This document shows positions 27,380-36,603 of a DNA stretch of 64,000 nt, piece by piece. The position numbers and the translations under genes were made by a program. The notes under the pieces were generated by a model. That model saw only the letters and a program-made list of their open reading frames with translations. It was not told the DNA's origin and ran no database searches. Within the stretch, counting starts at the first letter, position 1. Every line of letters begins with the position of its first letter. The DNA is from Myxococcales bacterium (GTDB taxonomy: Bacteria; Myxococcota; Polyangia; Nannocystales; Nannocystaceae): contig JAEUJW010000057.1 in assembly GCA_016793465.1 (NCBI GenBank), positions 62,001 through 126,000 on the forward strand, written 5' to 3'.

Positions 27380-28210
27380 TCAGCGCGCCGCCCCGCGGAC
27401 CATCACCCGCCCGCGCGGCGCCGCCTGCCCGCGCTGGCACCGCGGACAGTAGTACGTCGACCGCCCCGCCGCTCCTTGCCGCCGCATGGCGATCGGCTCG
27501 CCGCAGCGCGCGCACGGCTCGTTGACCCGCCCGTACACCCACGTGTTGCCGGCGCCCGGCGTCCAGCGGGTCCGCCGCGGCCCGTCGCCGACGTTGCGGC
27601 GCATCCACGTGCGCCCGGCCACCAGCAGCCGCCGCAGCGTCGCCGCGTCGTACGACCCGACCGGCGCGAACGGGTCGAGCCGCTCGAGGAACAGCAGCTC
27701 GCTCTTGTAGACGTTGCCGAGCCCCGCCACCGCCCGCTGGTCGAGCACGGCCTCGCCGAGCGGCCGCCCGGGCTCGGCCCGCAGCCGCTCGACCGCCGCC
27801 TCGACGGTCGCGTCCGCGTCCTCGCTGCCGAGCAGGTCGGGCCCCAGCCGCGCCAGCACCGGGTGGTGCGTCACCTCCCACGCGGTCAGCCACTCGACCA
27901 CCGGCGCGTGGAAGCAGATCGCCACCCACTCCGCGGTCTCGACCACCGCGCGGGCCCCGTGCGTGGGCCTCCGCCAGCCCTCGCCAGGTCGGTGCAGGTG
28001 CCAGCTCCCGCTCATGCGCAGGTGGGTGTACAGCGCGTGCGTCCCGTCGAACCACATCAACAGGTTCTTGCCGCGCGCCTCGACGTCGCTGATCGTGCGC
28101 CCGGTCGGGTCGACCGCGTCGAGCGACGGCGCGACGAACCGCGTGACGACCTGCCCGACCATCACCCGCAGCCGCGCCGCGGCCTTGAACAGGGTGTCGC
28201 CCTCGGGCAC
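27380..28210 (-). CDS. nei: Fpg/Nei-family DNA glycosylase
   Basis: 276 residues from GTG 28210, two bases after the upstream helicase stop. After the initiator it begins PEGDTLFKAA: Pro2 is the catalytic Schiff-base residue and Glu3 the general acid; PEGDTL is the Nei (endonuclease VIII) version rather than PELPEV of Fpg. LRMSGSWHL supplies the void-filling and catalytic loop. The helix-two-turn-helix region reads LDQRAVAGLGNVYKSELLF. The C-terminal zinc finger is CARCGEPIAMRRQ...YYCPRCQ, with four Cys. It removes oxidised pyrimidines and nicks the abasic site. Lies between the helicase and the exonuclease of the operon. Confidence 0.92.
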   Translation of the reverse strand: MPEGDTLFKAAARLRVMVGQVVTRFVAPSLDAVDPTGRTISDVEARGKNLLMWFDGTHALYTHLRMSGSWHLHRPGEGWRRPTHGARAVVETAEWVAICFHAPVVEWLTAWEVTHHPVLARLGPDLLGSEDADATVEAAVERLRAEPGRPLGEAVLDQRAVAGLGNVYKSELLFLERLDPFAPVGSYDAATLRRLLVAGRTWMRRNVGDGPRRTRWTPGAGNTWVYGRVNEPCARCGEPIAMRRQGAAGRSTYYCPRCQRGQAAPRGRVMVRGAAR

Positions 28211-28212
28211 GG

Positions 28213-31200
28213 TCAGCGCCTCCGCGCGTGCAGCCGCGGCTCGTCGCGGCGCAGCAGCAGCCCCTCGTGGGTCGTGTGGAACCCCACCGCCTCCAGCCGC
28301 TCGACCAGCGGCGACGCGTTCGCCGGCTTGCCGTCGATCTGGTCGATCTGCACGAACCGCAGCCCGAGCCCGCTCGTCAGCAGCGCCAGCGCCTCCGCCA
28401 GCGCCTCCGCCGCCCGCCCGCGCTCCGGCTCGTCCTCCGGCAGGTTGGTGATCAGGGCCCTCCCCGCGCGCCCGAGGTAGCCGATCATCCGCCCCTCGCG
28501 CAGCACCACCCGCGCGCCGGCGGCCCGTTCGAACCTGGCCTCCGGGACATCCGGCCACTCGATCGCCGCGCCGTACGGGTTGGCCGGGTCGGTGGCCGCC
28601 AGCACCACCGTGAACGGCTCCTCGGCGTCGGCCTCCCGCGCGTCGCGCAGGCGGTCCTCCGCCCCCGGCCACGCGAACTGCGTCGCTCCGAGCCCGGCCA
28701 CGAAGTAGCCCCGCCGCGCCCGGCCCGCCTCCTCCATCGCCTTCAGCACCGGGTACACCCCCGCGAACCCGCCCTCCTGCTCCTCCGCCGCCACCGCCTC
28801 GCGCGTGACCACCCCGTGCCGCACCAGCAGCTGCCGCGCCCGCGCGACCTGCCGCTCGCCCGCGTCTTCCGCCGCCTGCCGCACCAGCGACCAGCGACCC
28901 TCGCTGCCCGGCGGCCCGCCCCGCCGCGCCCCGCCCGCGAACGCCCGCGTGACCTGCCGCGGCCCCCCGCGCCCGCCCGTCAGCCGGCTGCGCACGCACG
29001 TCAGCGTGTCGTTGGTCGCCTCGCCGGCCCACACCAGGTCCCACAGCGCCTCGAGCAGTTCGTCCGCCGGCGCGCTGACCAGCGCCGCCAGGTCGGCGAA
29101 GAACAGCGCCCCGCGCTCCTGCAGCGCCCCCCGCACGCGGCCCGCCAGCGCGCCGTCGGCCGGCGTCGCGACCGGCGCGAGCAGGGCCGCCTCCTCCGCG
29201 AGGTACAGCGCGACGTAGCCGTCGCTCGGCCCGAGCGACCGCACCCCGCGCCACACGACCTCGCCGGCGCCGCACAGCACGTCGAGGTCGGTCGCCCGGT
29301 AGTTCGCGACCCGCGCCGGCAGGACCTCGCTCTCGAGCACCGACGCGGGGATCGGCGCGCCCTGCAGCTGCTCGATCGCCTGCAGGATCGCCGGCGGCCC
29401 CTCGCGCTCGCCGCCGACGCCCTGCCACGCCAGCAAGAACCGGCACAGCACCTCCGGCGCCGCCGGCTCGACCTCCGCGCGCAGCTTGGCCAGGCTCAGC
29501 CGTTTAATTCTCCGCAGCACCTCGGCGTCGCACCACTCGAGCCCCGAGCCGCGCGGGATGTACTCGCCCTCGATCAGCTTGCCGCGCGCCGCCAGCCGCT
29601 GCAGCGCCCCGAGGATCGGCGCCGTGCCCAGCGCGAACCGCTGGGCCGCCCACTCGACGCGGAACGGCCCGTGCGTGCGCGCGTGCCGGGCCAGCAGGTC
29701 CGCCAGCGGATCCTCGACCGGCTCGAGGAACACCGCCGGCAGCCCCGGCGGCGAGACCACCCCGAGCGCGTCGCGGTAGCGGCCCGCGTCCTCCGCCGCG
29801 ATGTAGCGGGCCTCCCCGCCGATGCGCACCTTGACGACCCGCCGCGTGTGCACGAGCGTGGCCAGCCAGCCGTCGAGCGTCGCCTCGTCGACGTCCGCAA
29901 GCGCCGCGATCGCCTCGCGCGTGCGGTCGCCGAGCGCCAGCAGCAGGTCGTGCACCTCGTCGATGTGCCCGAGCTTCTTGCCCTGGCGCTGCAGCGCCGC
30001 CTCGACCTCCGCGATCGCCTCGGCGTCGAGCAGGTCGCGCAGCGCCGCCTCGCCGAGCAGCGCCTTCAGGCGCGTCGGGTCGACCGTCAGCGCCTGCGCC
30101 CGCCGCTCGGCCAGCGGCGCGTCCCCGGCGTACATGAAGTTGCCGATGTAGTCGTACAGCAGCGCCGCCGCGAACGGGCTCGGCCCCCGCGTCTCGACCT
30201 CGATCACCCGCACCGCCCGCTGCTCGACCGCCCGCAGCAGCCCCGCGCAGCCCGGCAGGTCAAACACGTCCTGCAGGCACTCGCGGTAGGTCTCGAGCAC
30301 CACCGGGAAGTCGCGGTACCTCGCCGCCGCCGCCAGCAGCCCGGCCGCGCGCCGCCGCAGCGCCCACAGCGGGCTGCGCTGGCCCGGCCGCCGCTTCGGC
30401 AGCAGCAGCGCCCGCCCCGCGTTCTCGCGGAACCTCGCCGCGAACAGCGACGTCTCGGCCAGCCGCGCGACCACCCGCGCCTCGACCTCGTCGGCCCGCG
30501 GGAAGAACAGCGCGACGTCCGGCGGCTCCGCGCTCTCGGGCAGGCGGAACACCATGCCGTCGTCGGTCCACACCACGTCGAGCTCGCGGGCGAACCGCTC
30601 GAGCAGCGCCGCCCGCACCGCCATGGCCCACGGCGCGTGCACGGCCGCCCCGTGCGGCGACAGCACGCAGACCCGCCAGTCGCCGATCTCATCCTTGAAG
30701 CGCTCGACCACGATCGTGCGGTCGGTGGCCAGCGCGTCGGTCTCGTCCTGCTCGGCGCGCACGTACTCGATCAGGCTGCGGGCCGCGCCCGCGTCGAGTC
30801 GGTGCTGCTGCATCAACAGCGCCTCGGCCGCTTCGTCGGAGATCCCGCCGAGCTCGCGGACCAGCGCGCCGATCGCCCGTCCGAACGCGATCGGCCGCCC
30901 GGGCCCGTCCCCGCGCCAGAACGGCAGCTTGCCCGGCTCACCCGGCGCCGACGTCACCAGCACGCGGTCGTGCGAGATCTCGGCGATCCGCCACGACGAC
31001 GCGCCGAGCACGAATACGTCGCCGACCCGCGACTCGAACACCATCTCCTCGTCGAGCTCGCCGACCCGCCGGCTGCCCGCCCCTCCGTCGGCCAGGAACA
31101 CCCCGTAGAGCCCGCGGTCCGGGATGCTGCCCGCGTTGGCGATCGCCACCCGCTTGGCCCCCGCGCGCTCGCTGAGCGCCCCCGTCACCCGGTCGTAGGT

Positions 31201-32652
31201 GATGCGCGGGCGCAGCTCGGCGAACTCCTCGCTGGGGTAGCGACCGCTCAGCATGTCGAGCACCCCCTCGAACGCCTCGCGCGGCAGCTCCGTGTACGGC
31301 GCGGCCCGGCGCACGCGGTCGTACAGCGCCTCCGCCGACCACCCGTCCATCGCCACCATCGCCACCACCTGCTGGGCCAGCACGTCGAGCGGGTTGCGCG
31401 GGTAGCGGATCGGCTCGACCTCCCCCGCGAGCATGGCCCGCCCGGCCGCCGCGCAGGCCAGCAGGTCGCCGCGGAACTTCGGCACGATCACCCCGCTCGA
31501 GCGCCCGCCGACGTGATGGTTGGCGCGCCCGATCCGCTGCAGCCCCGAAGCGATCGACGGCGGCGCCGCCAGCTGCACCACCAGGTCGACCGCCCCCATG
31601 TCGATGCCCAGCTCGAGCGACGAGGTCGCCACGATCGCCGGCAGCGTGCCCCTCTTGAGCCGCTCCTCGACGGCCATGCGCGCGTCGCGGGCCATCGACC
31701 CGTGGTGCGCCAGCGCGATCGGCTCACCCGCGTGCTCGGTGATCGCCGCCGCCAGCCGCTCGGCCAGGCGCCGGCTGTTGACGAAGATCATCGTCGAGCG
31801 GTGCTCGCGGATCAGCCCGACCAGCCGCGGCACCACCGCCGCCCACGACGGGCGCGCCCCGGTCAGCGCCGTCGCCCCGGTGTCCTCGACCGGCGCCGTC
31901 TCGACCGGCAGCTCGATCGTCAAGTCGATCGACTTCACGCTGCCGGCGTCGATGATCGTCACCGGCCGCGGCGCCAGCGCGTCGCCGGCCACCTCGAACC
32001 CGCCGAGGAAGCGCGCCACCTCGTCGAGCGGCCGCTGCGTCGCCGACAGCCCGATCCGCTGCAGCGTGCGCCCCGCGGCCCAGGCCATGCGCTCGAGCGA
32101 CAGCGCCAGGTGCGTGCCGCGCTTGCTGCCGACGAGGCTGTGGATCTCGTCGACGATCACCGTCTCCACCGACTTTAAGAGGCCGCGCGACTCGCTGGTC
32201 AGCAGCATGTACAGCGACTCGGGCGTGGTGATCAGGATGTCGGGCGGGTGGGTCTTCATGCGCGCCCGCTCGCGCTGCGGCGTGTCGCCGCTGCGGATGC
32301 CCACCGTCGGCACGTGCACGGCCGCGCCCATGCGCTCGGCCACCGCCGCGATGCCGGTCAGCGGCGCCCGCAGGTTGCGCTCGACGTCGACGCCCAGCGC
32401 CTTGATCGGCGACACGTACACCACCCGGCAGCGCTCCTCGGGCGCCGTCACCTCGGCGAACATCACCCGGTTGATCGCCGCCAGGAACGCCGCCAGCGTC
32501 TTGCCCGAGCCCGTCGGCGCCAGCAGCAGCGTCGACTGCCCCGCCGCGATCGCCGGCCAGCCCGCCACCTGCGCCCCCGTCGGCGCGTCGAAGCAGGCCG
32601 TGAACCACGCCTGGGCCGCCGGATGAAGGAACGCGAGCGGATCGGTCGCCAC
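28213..32652 (-). CDS. lhr: Lhr-type large superfamily 2 helicase (copy 2)
   Basis: 1479 residues from GTG 32652, with AAAGGGG just upstream. Motifs: LLAPTGSGKTLAAF, TTPESLYMLL, VIVDEIHSLVGSKRG, IGLSATQRPLDE, FVNSRRLAERL, ATSSLELGIDMGAVD and LQRIGRANHHVGG. The length and continuous C-terminal extension (to RRDEPRLHARRR) are those of full-length Lhr, not the roughly 850-residue Lhr-core usually seen with the ligase and exonuclease. It is a clear paralogue of copy 1 but divergent, so not a recent duplication. First gene of the repair operon (helicase, Nei, exonuclease, ligase). The 16-bp motif occurs at 28535-28550 in its C-terminal part. Confidence 0.92.
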   Translation of the reverse strand: MATDPLAFLHPAAQAWFTACFDAPTGAQVAGWPAIAAGQSTLLLAPTGSGKTLAAFLAAINRVMFAEVTAPEERCRVVYVSPIKALGVDVERNLRAPLTGIAAVAERMGAAVHVPTVGIRSGDTPQRERARMKTHPPDILITTPESLYMLLTSESRGLLKSVETVIVDEIHSLVGSKRGTHLALSLERMAWAAGRTLQRIGLSATQRPLDEVARFLGGFEVAGDALAPRPVTIIDAGSVKSIDLTIELPVETAPVEDTGATALTGARPSWAAVVPRLVGLIREHRSTMIFVNSRRLAERLAAAITEHAGEPIALAHHGSMARDARMAVEERLKRGTLPAIVATSSLELGIDMGAVDLVVQLAAPPSIASGLQRIGRANHHVGGRSSGVIVPKFRGDLLACAAAGRAMLAGEVEPIRYPRNPLDVLAQQVVAMVAMDGWSAEALYDRVRRAAPYTELPREAFEGVLDMLSGRYPSEEFAELRPRITYDRVTGALSERAGAKRVAIANAGSIPDRGLYGVFLADGGAGSRRVGELDEEMVFESRVGDVFVLGASSWRIAEISHDRVLVTSAPGEPGKLPFWRGDGPGRPIAFGRAIGALVRELGGISDEAAEALLMQQHRLDAGAARSLIEYVRAEQDETDALATDRTIVVERFKDEIGDWRVCVLSPHGAAVHAPWAMAVRAALLERFARELDVVWTDDGMVFRLPESAEPPDVALFFPRADEVEARVVARLAETSLFAARFRENAGRALLLPKRRPGQRSPLWALRRRAAGLLAAAARYRDFPVVLETYRECLQDVFDLPGCAGLLRAVEQRAVRVIEVETRGPSPFAAALLYDYIGNFMYAGDAPLAERRAQALTVDPTRLKALLGEAALRDLLDAEAIAEVEAALQRQGKKLGHIDEVHDLLLALGDRTREAIAALADVDEATLDGWLATLVHTRRVVKVRIGGEARYIAAEDAGRYRDALGVVSPPGLPAVFLEPVEDPLADLLARHARTHGPFRVEWAAQRFALGTAPILGALQRLAARGKLIEGEYIPRGSGLEWCDAEVLRRIKRLSLAKLRAEVEPAAPEVLCRFLLAWQGVGGEREGPPAILQAIEQLQGAPIPASVLESEVLPARVANYRATDLDVLCGAGEVVWRGVRSLGPSDGYVALYLAEEAALLAPVATPADGALAGRVRGALQERGALFFADLAALVSAPADELLEALWDLVWAGEATNDTLTCVRSRLTGGRGGPRQVTRAFAGGARRGGPPGSEGRWSLVRQAAEDAGERQVARARQLLVRHGVVTREAVAAEEQEGGFAGVYPVLKAMEEAGRARRGYFVAGLGATQFAWPGAEDRLRDAREADAEEPFTVVLAATDPANPYGAAIEWPDVPEARFERAAGARVVLREGRMIGYLGRAGRALITNLPEDEPERGRAAEALAEALALLTSGLGLRFVQIDQIDGKPANASPLVERLEAVGFHTTHEGLLLRRDEPRLHARRR

Positions 32653-32741
32653 GCCCCTTTAATTGACCGATCCGCTGCACCTGCAACGAACCCGAGCGCG
32701 CGAGGACAGCGCCCCTCCCGCGCGAATCCTTCGCGCCGACC

Positions 32742-33746
32742 TCAGTGGGCCTGGTCGAACACCTCGTCGAGCCGGGTCGCTATCACCAGCCGCACGCTCC
32801 ACCCGCTCAGGGCCTCGACATCCGCCGCCTCGACCCGCGCCACAGCCTCGGGCGGGACCTCTCCAAACTTGGCGCGCAGCATGTCGATGAACAGCCGCCG
32901 GCTGCCCTCTTTGCGGCCCTCCTGGCGGCCCTCCTGGCGCCCCTCCTGGCGCCCCTCGTCCCGGCCCGTACGGAGCAGATATTCCTCGTAGGTCTCCATG
33001 ATCGCCTCGCTTTTTTTGCCGAGCCCGAGCCGCCGGATGTCGAGCCCGAGGAACTCGCTGGCCCCCCGGACGGCCACAACATAGCGGAAAAACCGCTCGA
33101 TCACATCCACCGCGTCGGGCTCGTGCTCGAGCTGGTTGAGGACGATCGCCATGCCCCTCAGGAGCTCCTCCGCGGACCGGGCCAGGCGAGCCTCTTTCAG
33201 GGCGAGCAGGGTCATGCGCACCGCGGCGGAGCCCGGGCCGCGACGTAGGTCCTCGCTGTCGACGGTGTTCAGGTCGGCGAGGAGGAAGCGAAACTTCGGC
33301 GTCATCGCCAGCAGGTCGGCGAGGTCGCCGCAGTCGACGAACGCCGAGAACTCGGTGTCGACCTCCCAGGCCTGCTCGCCGTGGCGGATGACCACCGGGA
33401 GGATCGGCGGGAGCGCATCGAGGCCCGGGTTCGCCTCGATCTCGCCGACCCACACGTTGGTCATGTAGCGCAGCATTCTCAGGTGGATCCACCTGCCCGG
33501 TCCGCTCAGGTGTTCGAACAGCACGTGGACGCGGACGGCCCGCCCGTGCATGCGCGCCGCGAACAGCAGGTCGGTGTGCAGCGATCGCAGCGCCGGATCG
33601 ACGAAGCTCCCCGGCAGCAGCTCGAGCGTGTCCCACTCGATCGCCGCGGCCAGCGCGGGCCGCAGCAGCGATCGCAGCAGCTCCGCGGCCCGGCCGGGCG
33701 AGGAGAACATCTTCTTGAACAGCGCGTCGTGGGGCGTGGTCGTCAC
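32742..33746 (-). CDS. Rpn-family PD-(D/E)XK nuclease-like protein
   Basis: 334 residues from GTG 33746. The opening TPHDALFKKMFSSPGRAAELL and the following YTD-like LRSLHTDLLFAARMHGRAVRVHVLFEHL are the conserved core of the recombination-promoting nuclease/putative transposase (Rpn/YhgA-like) family; D in HTDLLF and E in LFEHL would be catalytic. Residues about 265-285 are EGRQ repeated from 12-bp repeats, then a DUF4351-like C-terminal helical domain (LFIDMLRAKFGEVPPEAV). Members nick DNA and promote RecA-independent recombination. This is the intact counterpart of the deletion remnant at 19719-20007. Stands alone. Confidence 0.82.
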   Translation of the reverse strand: MTTTPHDALFKKMFSSPGRAAELLRSLLRPALAAAIEWDTLELLPGSFVDPALRSLHTDLLFAARMHGRAVRVHVLFEHLSGPGRWIHLRMLRYMTNVWVGEIEANPGLDALPPILPVVIRHGEQAWEVDTEFSAFVDCGDLADLLAMTPKFRFLLADLNTVDSEDLRRGPGSAAVRMTLLALKEARLARSAEELLRGMAIVLNQLEHEPDAVDVIERFFRYVVAVRGASEFLGLDIRRLGLGKKSEAIMETYEEYLLRTGRDEGRQEGRQEGRQEGRKEGSRRLFIDMLRAKFGEVPPEAVARVEAADVEALSGWSVRLVIATRLDEVFDQAH

Positions 33747-33824
33747 GCGCCGCGTACTAGCGCGGAACTGAACGCAAGCAAGGACTCTCTTCCACGCCCG
33801 CGAAGACGGCGAGCTCGCTGCGTC

Positions 33825-35042
33825 TCACGGCTTCGTCGCATCGCGGCTCGCCGCCTCATGCGCACCGCAGCGCGGGTCCAGCGGCGTCGCCGGCTCGACC
33901 TGCGGGACCACCCACAGCCCGTCGAACGCGAGCGCCGGGCGCAGCGTCTCGCCGCCGATCCGCTGGGGCCGCACCCACAGCCCGGTCCGTCCGCGCAGGT
34001 CGATCCACCCGCCGTTCAGCCCCGCCAGCGCCGCCTCGAAGCTCCCCTCCTCGACCTCAATTAAAGTCACCGAGCAGCCCTCGCCGCGCACCTGCCCGCC
34101 CGTGTAGATCGCCCCGAACGCCCTGTAGTCGGCGCCCAGCCACTGCTTGATAAAATTTCCCATCGACGGCGCCGCGCCCGGGACCTCGGCCGCGACCTGA
34201 CGATTGTCCGCCATGACGAGCAGCTTGCCGCCGTCGAGCTGGGCCAGCGCCCACTCCGCGTTGCGGGCCCGGGCGAACTCCCGCGCCTCGAACTCCCAGG
34301 TCTCCGCCATGCGCCGCGCCTGCGCCGTCACCTCGGCCTGTTGACGCGCGTCGACCCACGCCGCCGCATCCCCCTTCGCATACGCCTCGCGCCGGTCGTC
34401 GAGCCGCTGCAGCACCGCCTCGACCCCGAGCTGTACGCCCCCCGCGAGCAGCGACCTGGCCGTCGCCACATACGCCGGATCCACCCGATCGAAGTACGCG
34501 AGCACCACCGCCGCCGCCGCGTCGCCGTCGCGCGGATCGAGCCCGAACACCCGCACGCGGCGAACCACCGCCCCCTCGTTCGCGCTCGGCACGTAGCCCG
34601 GAGCCATCGGATGCGGCTGACCCTGCGGGTAGAACGGCTGCTGCAGGTTGTACGCGCGCATCCAGAGCAGCAGCGTGCGCATCTCCCGGGACGCCAGCCC
34701 CGGCTCGCCGAGCCCCGTCAACGCCGCGTCGACGTCGACCTCGGCCCCGTTCACAAAAGCGTCGAGCGCCCGCGCGGCGGTCGCGTCGACGTCGAGCGCC
34801 AGCCCCGAGAACCCGTGCTCCGTCACCAGCAGCTCGAGGCTGAGCCCCGGCGTCTGCGCCCCGGCGATCGGCGCTCCGAGCCCGAGCACCCGCCCCACCG
34901 CCAGGTCGATGCCGCCGCCCCCGGCTCGCCCCTCGTCGAGGCTCGCCCGCACCTCCGCGACCTCGCCCGCGCGCAGCTTCGGCGCGCACGCCAGCGGGCC
35001 CGCGACCGCGGCCCACACCATCACGCTCACGCCCGTCCGCAC
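33825..35042 (-). CDS. Erythromycin-esterase-like lipoprotein lacking catalytic residues
   Basis: 405 residues. GTG 35042 gives a clean lipoprotein signal (MVWAAVAGPLAC, Cys19); GTG 35090 is a longer alternative. The scaffold follows the erythromycin esterase/EreB-like family: LLVTEHGFSGLALD, FVNGAEVDVDAALTGLG, LLLWMRAYNLQ, VRVFGLDP, KLLVMADNRQVA, SMGNFIKQWLGADYRAFGAIY. At the usual catalytic sites the family's N-S/T-H-x-x-x-E is PIAGAQT, the ALE glutamate is D, and the W-A-H-N-x-H segment is MADNRQ. All catalytic His are gone, so esterase activity is unlikely. It may be a binding or structural relic. Role unknown. Confidence 0.65.
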   Translation of the reverse strand: MRTGVSVMVWAAVAGPLACAPKLRAGEVAEVRASLDEGRAGGGGIDLAVGRVLGLGAPIAGAQTPGLSLELLVTEHGFSGLALDVDATAARALDAFVNGAEVDVDAALTGLGEPGLASREMRTLLLWMRAYNLQQPFYPQGQPHPMAPGYVPSANEGAVVRRVRVFGLDPRDGDAAAAVVLAYFDRVDPAYVATARSLLAGGVQLGVEAVLQRLDDRREAYAKGDAAAWVDARQQAEVTAQARRMAETWEFEAREFARARNAEWALAQLDGGKLLVMADNRQVAAEVPGAAPSMGNFIKQWLGADYRAFGAIYTGGQVRGEGCSVTLIEVEEGSFEAALAGLNGGWIDLRGRTGLWVRPQRIGGETLRPALAFDGLWVVPQVEPATPLDPRCGAHEAASRDATKP

Positions 35043-35090
35043 CCGCGCTGCATACCGCACCGGCGCGCCGTCTGGCAACCGCGCCGCCAC

Positions 35091-35106
35091 CTGTCCCTCG
35101 GGTCAG
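35091..35106. repeat. Copy of dispersed 16-bp near-palindrome
   Basis: CTGTCCCTCGGGTCAG, just upstream of the preferred start of the esterase-like lipoprotein and 15 bp past the end of the next gene. Confidence 0.75.
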
Positions 35107-35121
35107 ACGGCCCCGCGCCGC

Positions 35122-35412
35122 TCACTTCTTGCGCGTGAAGAACCCGCCGAGCAAAAACCCGAGGATCAGCGGCGCCACTCCGAGCACCCCGACCGCCGTC
35201 GCATAGCCCACCGGCGTCAGCTCGGCCCGCTCCTTGCCGATCGGCGCGCGCTGCACCTGCATGATGCTGCACGTCGAGTCCTCGGTCCTCGTCTGCCCGG
35301 TGTCGAAGTCCTCCGTCGTCTCCTTGCAGGGGAAGATGTCGAAGTGGGAGTTGGCCGCGACGACGTACGCGCCGCCCGCGAGCACCAGACCGAGGATCAG
35401 CTTGACGAGCAC
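35122..35412 (-). CDS. Small two-helix membrane protein
   Basis: 96 residues from GTG 35412. Two hydrophobic helices (about 4-22, LILGLVLAGGAYVVAA, and 68-90, VGVLGVAPLILGFLLGG) flank a 45-residue loop with two Cys (FPCKETTEDFDTGQTRTEDSTC). The C-terminus is FFTRKK. No family recognised. The loop Cys pair suggests an extracytoplasmic disulphide. It precedes the esterase-like lipoprotein on the same strand, 79 bp apart, so the two may be co-transcribed. It diverges from the rhomboid gene across 208 bp. Confidence 0.6.
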   Translation of the reverse strand: MLVKLILGLVLAGGAYVVAANSHFDIFPCKETTEDFDTGQTRTEDSTCSIMQVQRAPIGKERAELTPVGYATAVGVLGVAPLILGFLLGGFFTRKK

Positions 35413-35620
35413 GGGTCAGGGTCCCGTCCGCGGGCGAAACGGTCAAGCGCACGACCCCCTGCCGGTCCCACCCCGTGCCCGCCGTCACCTGTCGCCGCCG
35501 GTCCGCGGCCCGCGGTCCCCGCCCCCACGCCCCGCGGAAACGACGTGGGGCCGCCGCCGCCTCGCCCCGCTTGCGCCCGCCCCGCCCCGCCGTCGGCCGC
35601 GATACACTGCCGGCCCCCGC

Positions 35621-36517
35621 ATGCGCACCGCCGGACAGATCCGCGACAAGCAGCACGCGCGCCGCTTCGCCGACTACCTGCTCACGCGCGGCATCTCCGT
35701 GCGCCTCACCACCTGCGCCGACGGCTTCACCGTGTGGGTCTACGACGAGGACCGGCTCGCCGCCGTGCGCGAGGAGCTCGCCCACTACCTCGCCGACCCC
35801 CAGAACCCGCGCTACGACGTCGCCCGCGAGGCCGACCACCTGCGCGCCGAGACCCGCGGCGCCGTGCAGCCGCCGCCGCGCGCGCTGGCGATCGGCGAGC
35901 CCACGCCCGTCCCGCTGATGGCCACCCCGCTGGCCTTCGCGCTGATCGCCTTCTGCCTGGCCGTCGCCGTCTACACCGGCTTCGCCGGCCCCGGCGCGCC
36001 GGTCGTCAACGACCTGACGATCGCCAGCATGAAGCCGATCGACGACGGCAAGCTGCGCTGGGAGGGCCTCGCCGAGCTGCGGCGCGGCGAGGTCTGGCGG
36101 CTCATCACCCCGATCTTCGTGCACTTCGGCGCCGTCCACCTGCTCGGCAACTGCATGTGGCTCGTCGATCTCGGGCGTCAGATCGAGGCGCGCCGCGGCA
36201 CCCTCACCCTCCTCGTGCTCGTGCTCGTGCTCGGCGCCGCCACCACCTACGCCCAGTACGCCGTGCTCGGCCCCGACTTCGGCGGCATGTCCGGCGTCGT
36301 GTTCGGCCTGTTCGCCTACGCCGCGATCATGGCCCGCTTCGCCCCCGGCTGCGGCCTGGTCGTCGGCCCGCCCGTGCTCGCGTTCATGGGCCTGTGGATG
36401 ATCCTGTGCTCGACCGGCCTGCTCGGCCCCAAGTCCGACGTCGCCCACGGCGTCGGCCTCGTGCTCGGCGCCGGCTTCGGCGGCGTCGGCGTGTGGCTGC
36501 ACGAGCGCCGCCGGTGA
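35621..36517 (+). CDS. Rhomboid-family intramembrane serine protease
   Basis: 298 residues from ATG 35621; TACACT (35603-35608) ends 12 nt upstream as a likely -10. Residues 1-85 form a soluble GlpG-like cytoplasmic domain (DKQHARRFADYLLTRGI). Six membrane helices follow from about 98. The rhomboid features are HFGAVHLLGNCMWL in helix 2, the GxSG nucleophile as G-M-S224-G in FGGMSGVVFGLFAY, and His276 in DVAHGVGLVLG, completing the Ser-His dyad. It cleaves membrane proteins within the bilayer. Substrates unknown. Confidence 0.93.
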   Translation: MRTAGQIRDKQHARRFADYLLTRGISVRLTTCADGFTVWVYDEDRLAAVREELAHYLADPQNPRYDVAREADHLRAETRGAVQPPPRALAIGEPTPVPLMATPLAFALIAFCLAVAVYTGFAGPGAPVVNDLTIASMKPIDDGKLRWEGLAELRRGEVWRLITPIFVHFGAVHLLGNCMWLVDLGRQIEARRGTLTLLVLVLVLGAATTYAQYAVLGPDFGGMSGVVFGLFAYAAIMARFAPGCGLVVGPPVLAFMGLWMILCSTGLLGPKSDVAHGVGLVLGAGFGGVGVWLHERRR

Positions 36518-36603
36518 CCGCGCCCGCGTCGCTCCCGTCTGGCGCGTGCCCCCTGCTTGGAAGTGCCCGCGCGCCCGCGCGGTGATACGCTCGCGCCGCC
36601 GAC

